In this document: one piece after another, positions 12,314 to 23,010 of the stretch
Position numbering within the stretch: the stretch's first letter is position 1
How the letters are laid out: each line of letters starts with the position of its first letter
Source of the DNA: Sinonovacula constricta
Taxonomy: Eukaryota; Mollusca; Bivalvia; Cardiida; Solecurtidae
NCBI GenBank assembly: GCA_007844125.1
Contig: CM017564.1
Span: forward strand, 13,524,949 to 13,588,948
Reading direction: 5' to 3'
DNA length: 64,000 bases
The notes under the pieces: generated by a model
The model's input: only the letters and a program-made list of their open reading frames with translations
Told to the model about the DNA's origin: nothing
Database searches by the model: none
Program-made: the position numbers and the translations under genes

Positions 12314-14500
12314 TAATTAATATGATTATGAACAGCTGCAAGAGCACCAACAACTATATCAGCAAAAGCGTCACCAGCGACACATATTATACATAAGCAG
12401 AAGAAACAGAAGCACAAACAATAAAAGATTAATGAGAACGTTTGTTTTATTGTATCATTCATTTATCCGATAAATTAATCAGTATTTCGTGACGGCGCTC
12501 TACACTGGTGCTGCAAAACGGCCTAACAGAAACTCTAATAATTGTATTTGTCATTTATAAATTAGACAATACGAAATACACAGAAACATAAACAACATTT
12601 TCTATTGTACTATTTAATATTTCAGCAAGGGTATGTAACATTTCAAGTACTATTATAATAATCACAATCATCCGTCCAGCCCATCCCCCCACACTACTAC
12701 TACACAACTACCACCGACAGAACGTCGAACATTATAGCCATTATCACCACCATGACGCCATCAACAGTTTCGTCATCATAACCAAGGGCATGATCATGGC
12801 CATAATCATCGTCATCATCAAAATTTTGTTTATCCCTGTCATAAATATTTTTACTAAGGACAAATAAGTAGCGTCGATTTCGACCGGAAAGGGGAAATTG
12901 TGTCTTACATCACAAAAGAAAAATACCGTCATTTCTCTTCACAGGAGTGAATTTAAGTGGTTGAACAAAATATAACGAAAGGAGGTGTTTTCGGAAGTAG
13001 AAACATAAATAAATGAAGGTAACTATGCCATCACAATCTTCAAAAGATTACATTGAAGTTTAGTTTGACTTCTAAAAAAACACCATTTACAAAGCTTTAA
13101 TATATATGAACAAGTTTCTCCTGAGCTAATGTCTTTATTGTTATTTCATATAATATTTTCTCAACTTAAAATTAAATCGATGCATTTATTATAGAAAAGA
13201 TATTTTACTGAGTCTTTCTAATTGAGGTTAGTATTCTGCATCTGTAATGTGCGCCAGCTCCCCTCTGGATCATCGTCTGCAGTCCTAAACAATCCACCAC
13301 AATGCAATGGGCCGCGTAATGGGCATAACAATGTTGTTTTGAGTGGATATGTAGATTTATATTTGACCATTAGTTTTTACCATTTTCTTCATAAATCTAA
13401 AGTGACAGAATTGTTGTTTATATTTATCTAGATAAAATATGGTTATTTGTGTGTGTCACTATGCTTTCTGTGACAATAATAATTATATATTTGATTGAAC
13501 AAGCATAATTACCACGTTAATCCATGTTCTTATAAAATGCCTTTGAATTTTACATGTGTAAACAACTTGCGAATTGGGTGCTTAAGCAGTTAGAATATAT
13601 GGCCACCAATAATGAATGCAATTAACGCAAATCGATGTGTACGTCTTTAAATTATATTATTTCTTTACGAATTTATTTTTAACATATGAAACATATTAAA
13701 GAACAAAGGGTGGATACGAATATTGAAAAAAAAAACACAACCACAAAAATAACAACAAACAAACAATAACAAAAAACAACAACAATAAAACAAAAAAAAG
13801 GAAGACAACTCATAGATTGTCCTCAGAATTATGCATGTTTTAACGAAAAGGAATATTTATTGTAAAGGACATTTACATGAGGTAATCTTATTTTTGCTGA
13901 TAAAATATGAGCACACCAAAAGGCGTTACAAACGAGAATTCCGCAAAACATATGCACGCGAATGCTCGCGAATATATTTTGTGAATTCTCGTTTAGCTGA
14001 GGGCCTTTCTCGTGTTGATGGATAATAACTCTAAGTATTCACTTTAGAATGTTTGTCATGCGGACTTTCAAATATGCATCACTGGTAATATTGCTTGACC
14101 ATGAAATCTGTGTATAGTAACGGTTGCGTATAACGTGTTTTGATAAAAAAAACTAGTAATAAACGCGATATATACACATATATACGCGAGATAGTTATTT
14201 ATCCTGCATGGTAATTGAACCTAGTCCATACAAAACATGAGAAAATACAAAATCAATTAATAACTAACGACATTGTAAAGCTCTAATATCTTCTACAATC
14301 AACGACAATATATTAATATATAGTTGTATCCCTTTTACCATGTAATGTTGTAAACAATAAAACAGTTGGTATTCTTTGATCTCCGGTATAAATGCCAGTA
14401 TTACCAGTATATTAATGAAAATAACTATTAAATGGTTGAATAAATGTCACTCCTAATAAAAGTCGGACAGAAATTAATAGTTTTAAAATATATATTTTTT
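12314..14500. other. Mostly unremarkable; A-rich tract at 13720-13800
   Basis: There is a short ATC/CAT-rich degenerate stretch at about 12.66-12.83 kb. At 13720-13800 an A/CAA-rich low-complexity tract lies next to AACAACAACAATAAAAC. Otherwise this is AT-rich DNA with open frames of 60-70 codons that lack motifs. Confidence 0.5.
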
Positions 14501-14526
14501 GTAAACTAATAATATTTTGTCATTTT

Positions 14527-14686
14527 TTAATGTTGATAGCAGTGGTAGTCGTGATGGTTGTGGTGGTGATATTAGTAGTAGCAGTACTGCTAGTAGTAGC
14601 AACACTAGTAGTTGTAGTAGTAGTAGTAGTAGTAATAGTAGTAGTAGTAGTAGTAGCAGTAATAAAAGGAGGAGGAGAAGTAATTA

Positions 14687-14751
<65 letters not shown>

Positions 14752-14752
14752 T
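14527..14752. repeat. (TAG)n microsatellite field with common 3' flank
   Basis: A long GTA/TAG array is open in three frames (Ser-, Val- and Thr-rich), all artefacts. Its right flank (14770-15160) matches the right flank of the TAG field in segment C (46830-47110). Shared pieces include TTTGCCAGCATGACATTCAC, GTGTTTT(T)TCTA[C/T]GTT and ATTGCATTTGAGA. Confidence 0.9.
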
Positions 14753-14769
14753 GAATTCGAAACGAACAA

Positions 14770-15160
14770 ATACTATTTGACATAATCCCTTTAATTTTTA
14801 GCAGAGGCGGGCATTATTCCTACCGGCACATTTTAGGGCTTCTATGTACACACCATTCAACTTGAGTTAAGTCACAATATTTAAATAAGTCGCTTTAAAT
14901 GTTCAGCTGAATATTTTGTCGAATGATGTTTTGCCAGCATGACATTCACTTCAGTCACATTAAATGACGATCTTCATGTTGTACCAGCAGTTTTGTAAAT
15001 TGTGTTAAAATCCAGACATCACGCTTTTTTCTACGTTAGTTTCACTCTAACACGCATTCGTTATGCTGTAAACACCTATCTTTCGCACTCCCGTACAGTT
15101 TTTGTTGGTTTTAGTAAAATTGCATTTGAGATAAATATGTGCATATACGAATCCACGCTG
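14770..15160. repeat. Repeat shared with 46830-47110
   Basis: It is collinear and recognisable over about 350 bases with the DNA right of the segment C TAG field. Together with the TAG arrays at 9.5 and 14.5 kb this suggests that the A-side locus was opened by several kilobases of inserted DNA (about 9.9-14.5 kb). Confidence 0.7.
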
Positions 15161-15766
15161 GTGATCTTTTAGTCATATTTGTATTAAAATACAGTGACTG
15201 TACAGTGAAATTAATGTAAATTTGGCTTTATACCTACATCAAGACGATCTTATTGTCGAGCGAAAGCAAAATGCGAAACTAATTGTAAATAAAATAAACT
15301 GTATGTTGCAGTTGTGTCGAGATACACCGATGTGCAAAGTCACAATGAAGTGTTTTTATGCTAACACAACTATATACCGCCTTTATTATTGATTTTTTTA
15401 CTGGTGTTCAGTCAGGCTTATATTAAAGTTTATGATGTATGTTTCACTTAAGTCAACCGTTTATTGTTTTAATTTTGGAACTACGCTTTCAACATTGCTG
15501 CGCACAATGTAAACGTGACTAAAACTTGGCATTTTATAATACAAAACACGTCTCTCGTTCTTCAGAAATGCTTGCGAAGAATGCCTGCCTAAAAAGTGTG
15601 CAGCTGGAGGACCTCGCTAAGTACGTATATTATGTTTTGGACTCCAACCCAAAGTAAAAAGCTGAGGAACTTTAAGCCGTGAAGCCTGCTTCACTGTACT
15701 GTTATTTATTGTATTGCATTTCTCAGTTTTTAATCCGGTTAAGTTACTGCTGTGTTCAATACTTAC

Positions 15767-15877
15767 CACAATTTGTTTCATCGGAGTTATCACCGCAGTC
15801 CTTGAAACCATCACATATTTTGATCTTCATGATACATCGGCTCTGGTCACAATGTAATGCGCCTGCCTTGCACGTGT
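15767..15877 (-). CDS. Single exon encoding an LDL-receptor class A (LDLa) module
   Basis: The minus strand reads [19 protein letters not shown] and then [17 protein letters not shown]. That is six cysteines in LDLa order plus the calcium-binding acidic set (D in CDG, D in DCGD, D and E in SDE). The exon is bounded by TTTTATCCTGTCCAG on the acceptor side and G|GTAAGT on the donor side, and is exactly 111 bases long. Both introns are phase 1, the symmetric phase typical of shuffled extracellular modules. The product would be part of a secreted or membrane protein that binds ligands through LDLa modules. No neighbouring exon can be tied to it, so the gene is unnamed. It may be a live exon, because there is no damage. 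Confidence 0.87.
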
Positions 15878-16039
15878 CTGGACAGGATAAAAATATGCAT
15901 TACAAGGAAAGAAATTGACGTGTAGTAAAACCCAGAATAGGTAAACGGGTAAAAGCAATATGGTAGCTAGTAAGAAGACATATTTGAAAAAGTATGGTTT
16001 TCTTTGATAGTTTTCAGTAACTAAAAACATTAGAAACAA

Positions 16040-17550
16040 CATGTTTATAATTGAAACTAAAACAAAAATAAAGTAAAAAAACCGACAGCATTATATAGGA
16101 TCAATGAGTATCCTATTTAGAAAAAAAAAACAGGCGTGTTTTTTCATTTACCATAAAACTAAAGTGCACATGCACAAAAAGCTCGTGTGCAGATGCTTTA
16201 CATTTCACAATCATTACTGTTCAGGTAGTATTTTTAGGAAGCTAGTAAGTTTGTTTTTATCTTTCTCATTATCGTATTCTGTATTATTGATTTGCATGGA
16301 AGTATGTTTATATTTGGATTATGTACACAGAGAAAGATGTTCAGTTAAATTAACGCACTTTACTCATTTTAAAAAGCAATAGAGAAAAAAAACAACAAAA
16401 AAACTGCGGGAAACAGTAAACGGAACGACCTGGTATGTCATTGAAAAAAACAATTGTGCGACAAAGCTATTAGGCAACTTTGTGCTTATTTGAATAATAA
16501 CTACACTTTGAACTGTCGTTTAACTAAAATGTAACACAAATTGCTGCCAAGTTAGTATGTCATTCAATATAGAACAAAGATACTCAAAATATCAAATGGC
16601 TTATCATAAATTCCATTTTTTTAATTATTTTTACTGCTTATTACTTTATCTGAGCGTAAAGTCACGAAAGGAATAAGACTATTCAGAACATATTCTGTTT
16701 CAGCAAAATGCTCGTAATCATAAAGAATTTGGGAAGGACTTACATCTCATATCTTGTATTTAAACCAACAACCCTCAAATACCGAAACATTAATTTAACA
16801 TTTGACCAAGAATACTCCAAGCATGTCATAAGTGCTTTCTTCGTGTGTTGTGTGAGTATCAATGATCCTCCTCCTAGAAAAATATCTGTTTGAAATTTGT
16901 AGCAAGGAGGTCAGCCCATCACATTGCAGAAACGTGGTGCAGTGGAACTGATGACTTATTCTAATAATGCAATGAGTATTTAATATTGGAAAAGCATTTC
17001 AGTGATAATCTGATATTTATCAGGGCTAACCATCCATCAACATCGGTAAGAAGATTAAACATGGATGAAACCGCTTCTCCAAAAATACGTCAGTAGAAAT
17101 CGCTGACCAAAAACAACATATATTTATAATCTTTATTTGTTGTGCATCGGAAACAGAATGTTTAATTCCACACACCATATAAGCATTAACAATACCACAG
17201 CTTAAAAAAGAAAACGTCAATAGTTGTTTTTGTATAAAATGAAGGCCATCGGTCCTGAACGCAAGCAATTGTAAACATACGCGTGGTTTCTATCATCTTT
17301 ATTTTAGGTACTACCAGAATTAGGTTGAGTCTCTGAGCACCTGCTAGGTCCGAAAATATCCTGATGTTGTATCGCTTTTGACAAACAGTCTACATTTACA
17401 GTAATATTTGCTGTTTTGGGTATATATTATACACATTTTATGAATTTTAAAGAGTATACTAAATCTAAATTTCTCTGAAAATCTATCGGTACATGTATAT
17501 TTGAGTATGTGTAAGCATAACATTTTGTATCTTTCTTAGTGTTTAATATG
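16040..17550. other. No recognisable gene
   Basis: AT-rich, with short open frames (92 codons at 16.1 kb plus, 80 at 17.0 kb minus) that have no motif. It could be intron if the LDLa gene spans it, but no exon is seen. Confidence 0.45.
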
Positions 17551-17559
17551 TGTTATCTC

Positions 17560-17700
17560 TCTATGTCTACCTTTGTTTTCATGTTTTCCGTATTAGGTCT
17601 CCTGTTGTCTATAGGTTTATCACATAGTCTGTATGAATCTCTGTATGTCTCTGTATATATGTCTTTCTCATAGAATAGATGTATGCATACTAGTTTCGTG
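17560..17700. repeat. Degenerate TCTCTGTATGTC-type repeat
   Basis: Short runs such as CTCTCTATGTC, GTCTGTATGAATCTCTG, TATGTCTCTGTATATATG recur here. Similar runs occur near 44030-44140 and singly at 20.7, 35.9 and 50.6 kb. Confidence 0.5.
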
Positions 17701-17739
17701 GTGTATCACCCTGTTTACCTCACTGTCTCTGCCTCGTGC

Positions 17740-18015
17740 TGCCAGCATATCTCTCGAGTCACAACACAATAGCACGCATCACTCGCACGCAGTTAAGTGA
17801 ATCACTCTCTAGTAACTACCACACGTGTCACAATAATCTCGTTCATGCAACACTCGCAGGCATCACTCGAATTCATTATACGTGCACGCATCACGCTTAT
17901 CCATATCATTCGCACTAATTCTCCAGGATTACTTGATCGCATCGTTTTAACATTAATCACACGAAAATGTCCTGTTCACACGCATCAATCTCGCACAAAT
18001 CCCACCCGCACGTAG
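17740..18015. repeat. Degenerate minisatellite of ATCACTCGCACG type
   Basis: CATCACTCGCACGCA, AACACTCGCAGGCATCACTC and GTGCACGCATCACGCTT belong to a roughly 10-12 bp unit [TCGCAC-CATCAC]. The same unit dominates 30210-30910 and 56030-56435. Confidence 0.7.
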
Positions 18016-18184
18016 TAAACATATCACTGTCAGACCTGACCTGTACTTATAAATGTCCATTGCAGTATTCTTCCCAAAAATAAAATAAGTAAAAGCGTGT
18101 ATAGGACCATGACTTGGCATCTTTATGTACTATGTCCGGAGCATTCAAAGTCATAGCTATGCAACTTCGAGTAACATAGTGTTT

Positions 18185-18572
18185 TTTTCAATAATAAGAA
18201 TATATAAGACAAAGTCCTATGAGCATTGAAACATATACAAAAATTGAAAAGAAACAAGACAAAGGTATTCACATGCACACCAAATGTAAATGTGAGAACA
18301 AATCCGTAATGAGTCATTTAACAATAAAAGCAAACCCGACAGTTACCGCCTTGGAACGGTCAGTCGGCAATATAGACCGACTGGGATGTTTAAACCTGCT
18401 TTACATGGCTCTAACCGCCCACTTCCTGATGGGCTTCTCGAATTCAAGCAATGAAAAAAAAACACGATCCATTTGAATAAGTGTCCAAGCGCTGATGTTT
18501 TGTTTGACAAGTTATGACGAGAGTTGTGACGTCATTGAAATATAATGTCCACATGGTGTTTAGAAGAGAGAT
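18185..18572 (+). repeat. Interspersed repeat family R1, near full copy
   Basis: It starts near AATAAGAATATATAAGACAA and ends near TATTATTTCGATTAGAA. The core is GACAGTTACCGCCTTGG, then AACGGTCAGTCGGCAATA, then CACTTCCTGATGGGC. It contains the CRE palindrome TGACGTCA at 18527-18534. The class is unknown: no clear terminal inverted repeats, no tRNA head. An 85-codon frame here (18219-18476) is shared with the copies at 42.4 and 50.8 kb. Confidence 0.85.
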
Positions 18573-18573
18573 A

Positions 18574-18831
18574 GGTATTATTTCGATTAGAAGACCTACA
18601 AAAAACGGTAACAGTTAGTGAAATTCAAGTCCGAGCACGAAAACAGTTAGCAAAATTAGCACTTGAAATTATTGTAGCAAAACACAAACCCCGACGTTCC
18701 AAAATTTGTAATAGTGATATTCTACTTGCTTTCAGACCATCTTCAGAAAACGGGTTTCAGTGGCTACATACATCTACATACATCGACGGTGAAATTAAAT
18801 TTCCAATGACAGTACTGCAAGGGGTTTCTTA
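18574..18831 (+). other. Unidentified 86-codon open frame without ATG start
   Basis: A stop-to-stop frame, too short and startless to be called as a gene, reads LFRLEDLQKTVTVSEIQVRA and onward through KHKPRRSKICNSDILLAFRP to a stop after MTVLQGVS. Its composition is protein-like (basic and acidic residues well mixed), unlike the Lys/Asn/Ile-rich chance frames around it. No family is recognised. The pieces GTACTGCAAGGGGTTTCTT and GTACCGCAAGGGGTTCCTT lie about 50 bases apart at its end, a short tandem duplication. It could be a relic of a transposon gene. Confidence 0.3.
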
Positions 18832-18961
18832 AAAATATTACCAGTTATTCAGAGTACCGCAAGGGGTTCCTTCAAGATGTTAACAACTATGCCTTCATAT
18901 CAGCCACACATCTTCTCGTGGATATAATACAAGGTGTTGCCCAGCTGATTTTTCTTTTCAG

Positions 18962-19034
18962 AAAGAAGAAATGGATTTTGCTAATCTTCGAGCCAGCGTA
19001 GACAACATTGTCCAAAGCTTCCATGGATAAATAA
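18962..19034 (+). other. Possible terminal coding exon with poly(A) signal
   Basis: A strong acceptor, CTGATTTTTCTTTTCAG, precedes a frame KEEMDFANLRASVDNIVQSF and then HG and stop. The stop overlaps AATAAA at 19029-19034. A partner exon is not established and the protein is unrecognised, so this rests on splice-site and frame appearance alone. Confidence 0.3.
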
Positions 19035-19519
19035 AATGATGACATATAGTTTCTATAGTTTTGTTAATCAAACTCAAGGTTTTCCCATTAAGGTCCTTTT
19101 CATATCCTCATTTGATTTTAATTATTTTTTTTCCAACAGGAGGAAAAGGGGTATTAACTGTTGTTGTAAAGGTGGTCTCCGACACTTTGTCTACATCAAA
19201 TACATGCCACAATATCCCACTACTGTTGTAGGGAATTTCGATACAGGTCTGCATACCCTCACGCTCCATTCTAACTAAATGCTATTTTTAACATTACCTA
19301 ACGCTAGGCGGTAAAATTAGGACACAATTGCTCCGATTTTTCATTTATTATAAATCTATTAATAAGTACGATAGGAAAGTCATCACCGTCACGGATTACA
19401 TGAATGATGTTGTAAGATGACAATCTCGATAGAAAGGCAACTGTGCATTGTTTGATTAGTAAGAAATTAACTATTTTTAATTATCAGATGAGTGTAATGC
19501 ATCACTTTTCATAAAGACG

Positions 19520-19695
19520 GTGGGCGCTATAGAAAAGCGGTTAGAATCTGCGAACTTAGAACTCTTCAGCCCTTTACTGCATGTATTCGAATCCCTGTCG
19601 GACAACGACTTTTATGTAGAGAGGTTTTCTAGATAACCTGTGGTGTGCCGGTAGTTCTAACCCGACGTAAATCTGGGTCTTCCTTTATAAATTAT
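19520..19695 (+). mobile_element. tRNA-derived SINE-like sequence (third SINE type)
   Basis: An A-box-like CTATAGAAAAGCGGTTAG at 19527-19544 and a B box GTATTCGAATCCC at 19583-19595 stand at nearly tRNA spacing. The arms do not fold as a tRNA. A short body follows. No second copy is seen in the window, so the boundaries are uncertain. Confidence 0.55.
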
Positions 19696-20178
19696 TAGCA
19701 TGGCGTCGATAATATGACCATAACAGTGTTGATGCAAAGTAACAACAACAGAACAGCAACAGCAAACAAACTCTAAATCCAATAAAACATGGATGCAGGA
19801 CAACAAAAACAGTATTTCACTGGACCTGTTCAGCTTACAATAATATATTTGGTTGTTTGAATAAAGCTATTGACATAAACTGTCAGTTACCACCTCTACG
19901 GTAATCATAACTCCTGAAAGGATACATTTCAATCAAACATGCAAAACAAACAACACAGTTTAATATGTTTAGATGTTATCCTCGGTTGAAGTAATTCCCT
20001 AAAAATGACCTGTAACAGGATTTTGTTACTTTTAATCGATTTAAATGTAGGCCACTATATGGCATCAGGCATGCAAACCACCTTAGTCCCATACAGACCT
20101 TTTAATGACTTTCTGATGAATATAAGTGTTTTATTTAAATAAACATAATGCTTTGTTTAACATTTTTAAGAAAAGATA

Positions 20179-20604
20179 ATGCATAAATGCAAAAAAATAA
20201 TGATCGAAATAAAACAAACCCGTCATTTAGAGTATTTAAGAAGTTGTTCTAGATTGATGCAAATCTTCATGTGTATGATAAGCCTATACGCATTTTGTGT
20301 ATGCCTTTTTAACATAATGTTTATGCAATTCATTTACAGTTGTAAACTCCCGATGTATTATTTGATTTACCGATTTCGTATGAACAAATCCACCTTTAAA
20401 ATCTATGGTCTAATTATTGGAGCCATCGCAGGCTCGTTATTGTGTATTATTGAAAAACATCAACAACAACAACAGTTTGTCTGTTTTCTTTGTAATTTTG
20501 GAAAGTTTCGTTGCATTCATTCTGAAACATTTCAAGAGAAGAATATTTATACTAGATATATACTAAAAATACTAAATGTGTGCACATGCTTTCACTACTA
20601 TTGA
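20179..20604 (+). CDS. Hypothetical 141-codon ORF, unsupported
   Basis: This is the longest repeat-free frame in the window. It has two hydrophobic stretches (about residues 27-55 and 77-91), then a short Gln run and a Cys-rich tail. Codon use is AT-driven and no domain is recognised. It could be chance; there are no splice or promoter signals that I would rely on. Confidence 0.15.
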   Translation: MHKCKKIMIEIKQTRHLEYLRSCSRLMQIFMCMISLYAFCVCLFNIMFMQFIYSCKLPMYYLIYRFRMNKSTFKIYGLIIGAIAGSLLCIIEKHQQQQQFVCFLCNFGKFRCIHSETFQEKNIYTRYILKILNVCTCFHYY

Positions 20605-22000
20605 CTACTTAATGTTCAAGCATTGAACACTGTAGTGACTGTGGTGCTTTGATTTTCTCTGTATGTTTTCTTGTCGCATCATCCGTATGTAAGTCTCTAT
20701 GAATGTCTGTCTATCGTTTACTCTTTTGTTTGCACTTCATTTCCAGTGAATAAATTGCAAATGCTTCAGGCCAGCAGAGCTTAGTTCAACTATTTTTAGA
20801 GAGACAGAATGTAGTTATTATGTAATTATAAAATGCACATGGGCATTAATTTGATCAATTAACTACCCCACTAGAGCGCGTTGAATCTCATCATCCAGTG
20901 AAACGAGGTACTAGTGATGGAAATAGTGGCAACATCCCTCGCACGACTTCACCTCGTACCGATTTCGTTTCGCTGTGCTTATGTGATCTGACATTAATCG
21001 TCTGCTTATATACACAACATTGAAAACGGACGTGAGTTGTTATGAGAGGGCGACTATTTTACTCATACGGCAGTTTATGTTCATCGGTTCTTAATATGTC
21101 AAAATTTACTTGTTTTTCCGAAGCATTGAATTCCACATTGCCTGAAGCGATTCCATGCGTATTTATTGCCTTAGCAGCAAAGTCAAGGCAATGAATATAG
21201 TGTTACTACTTCACTCCAGATACTAAAAAACAACAACAGAACATGTGTATGTCTTTAACCATATCAATTGGTTAAGTTATAAACATTGCAAACATGTTCG
21301 GTATTTCCAATTACGGAGGTTAAAACGACTAAATGAAACCTATAAACGTACTATTTTTAAATCAATACAAAAATCACCGAGCCAAGAGAACATGTCCTCA
21401 TAATATTGACAATCATGTGAAAAAATAATAACACTATATATATGTAATTTTGACGTATGCAGTGTCCATTTCATTAAATATTTTAACATGATAAAATACT
21501 GGCATTTATTTACGAAAGCAGTTAAAACCGGTTTGATTATGAGTTGGAAAAAATAGACTATTTGAATTGCAGTGATTTGAGTTGCAACAAATTGTACACA
21601 GTTTTATATATATTAATTGCCATAATAGTAGTTCCAAATACAGCTATAAAAAAAGGAAAAAAATGTCGAACATTTTGATCTACACTTCATCATCACAGGT
21701 CCTTAGAAATTACCCTCGTTTTAGGGACAATCGATGATTTAATTGCAATTCTAAACTTTTACTTGTTTTATTATAGTTAAAATTGTAATTTTATGTTCTT
21801 ACATTTGTTTCATAATGACAATATTATTTATGTTATTGTGTTTGACTTTATAATTGTATAACTTAATATTGCATTCAGTACGATTCGTTGAATGAAAGAG
21901 AATCAACTGCCGCATGTTAACACCATTCAGCACCAAAAAAAGGCATGTTGTCCTAATGATAATGGCCTTGTTACAATATTTTCGTCCTTAATATAATTTC
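20605..22000. other. No recognisable gene; one perfect hairpin
   Basis: ATTGCCTT (21165-21172) and AAGGCAAT (21185-21192) form a perfect 8-bp stem with a 12-base loop. The rest is AT-rich sequence with no supported feature. Confidence 0.45.
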
Positions 22001-22004
22001 AAAC

Positions 22005-23010
22005 TTAGTACAAGAAAAAGTTTATGAAAAGCATCAAAGTCACAAATAATATATCAGAAACATAGGCATATTTAACCCAGAAGCATTTAGCACAAATTGC
22101 TTTGATATTGTGGAATAAAAATGTTTCAAACAACTTGTCAACTGAGTATACATGTAAGTTTGCATGACACTTTTTATTTCTTAGTGCAACACACCAGCAC
22201 CTGTGGTCAACATGTACGCAACGTACTCAGCAAATGCCGTACGAAGTTTCCAAACAATTAATCGTTGAACGACTTTGAAATGGTACTAAGTCACCAAAAA
22301 CCGCCTTAGCGTGAGGAATGTTTAGAACACGCAACCAAGACACTGAATTTATATGATCTATTTGTTTCTTGCTACGTTTCTCGAGAAGTAATATTTTAAA
22401 ATACATAAATACATAAATAAAGCTTTATTCTTAACAAACATTGAATACCGAGCACATTTTACACATACAGCAAAACCTGAACATATGACCGCCCCTAACC
22501 GGCGACCACCAGTCCTATACGAACACTTAAATGTTTAACATTGGCAATAATATAAACACAACTGCACTTGAGTAATGCTAAAAAGGATATAAACATTTGT
22601 AAATAGCGTGGTACACTTTACTGAGTCTCGTAGCTAGATTGTGTGACGGAGGTTACCTGTTGTTTGGTACTAATGTTAGCTAGGCCTAACCGTCTCCATT
22701 GCATCATGGTAATATAAGTAATTGCATTAATTATACAAACACAATTTGCCATATTTAGTTTTGTTTCTTACAAATAATAACATTATTGCATAAGAGACTG
22801 ACTGTATGTCTAGCAGAGTGTTCGAGGAAATGTGCTTGATTATCAGTGCAGTCTGTCCAAATCTAAACCATACTAAATGTTGTAATATTCACCGAGCTGT
22901 TACTGCGCGATTCGACCCTAAAACGTTTTTTGTTAGGTTGTAAAAATGACCTACACTGCGATGGCACTGAATAGATTGTGGTCGCATTAGTGCAGACCTG
23001 CTAATTTAAA
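22005..23010. repeat. Segment B: copy of the A/C/D core repeat
   Basis: It is collinear with 4900-5600, 39720-40390 and 52250-52763. Landmarks are TTAGTACAAGAAAAAGTT, GTTTCCAAACAATTAATCGT and GTGCAGTCTGTCCAAAT. It is interrupted by the MITE-like insertion at 22468-22804. Confidence 0.82.
22468..22804. mobile_element. pogo/Tigger-like non-autonomous insertion (MITE)
   Basis: A 337-base block interrupts segment B and is flanked by TA on both sides (22466-22467 and 22805-22806). The paralogous site in segment A has a single TA (5367-5368) and no insert. The left end begins CAGCAAAACCTGAACATATG, resembling pogo-type ends, which start with CAG and use TA targets. The right end (AGAGACTGACTG) keeps only the outer CAG complement well, so the inverted repeat is decayed or incomplete. 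There is no coding content. Confidence 0.7.

Noticed and set aside
12124..12462. Asp-rich acidic protein of 112 residues
   Set aside because: It is the read-through of an ATC array, and the overlapping frame gives poly-Met.
14517..14783. Ser-, Val- or Thr-rich proteins
   Set aside because: All three frames of one TAG array are open, as expected for a pure triplet repeat without stop codons in the frames used.
15555..15620. Plus-strand exon after TTCTTCAG with a GTACGT donor
   Set aside because: The splice-like ends are attractive, but none of the frames gives a recognisable protein and the LDLa exon nearby is on the other strand.
19140..19290. Minus-strand exon reading MEREGMQTCIEIPYNSSGIL onward
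   Set aside because: All frames on both strands are open here, no donor fits, and there is no family match.
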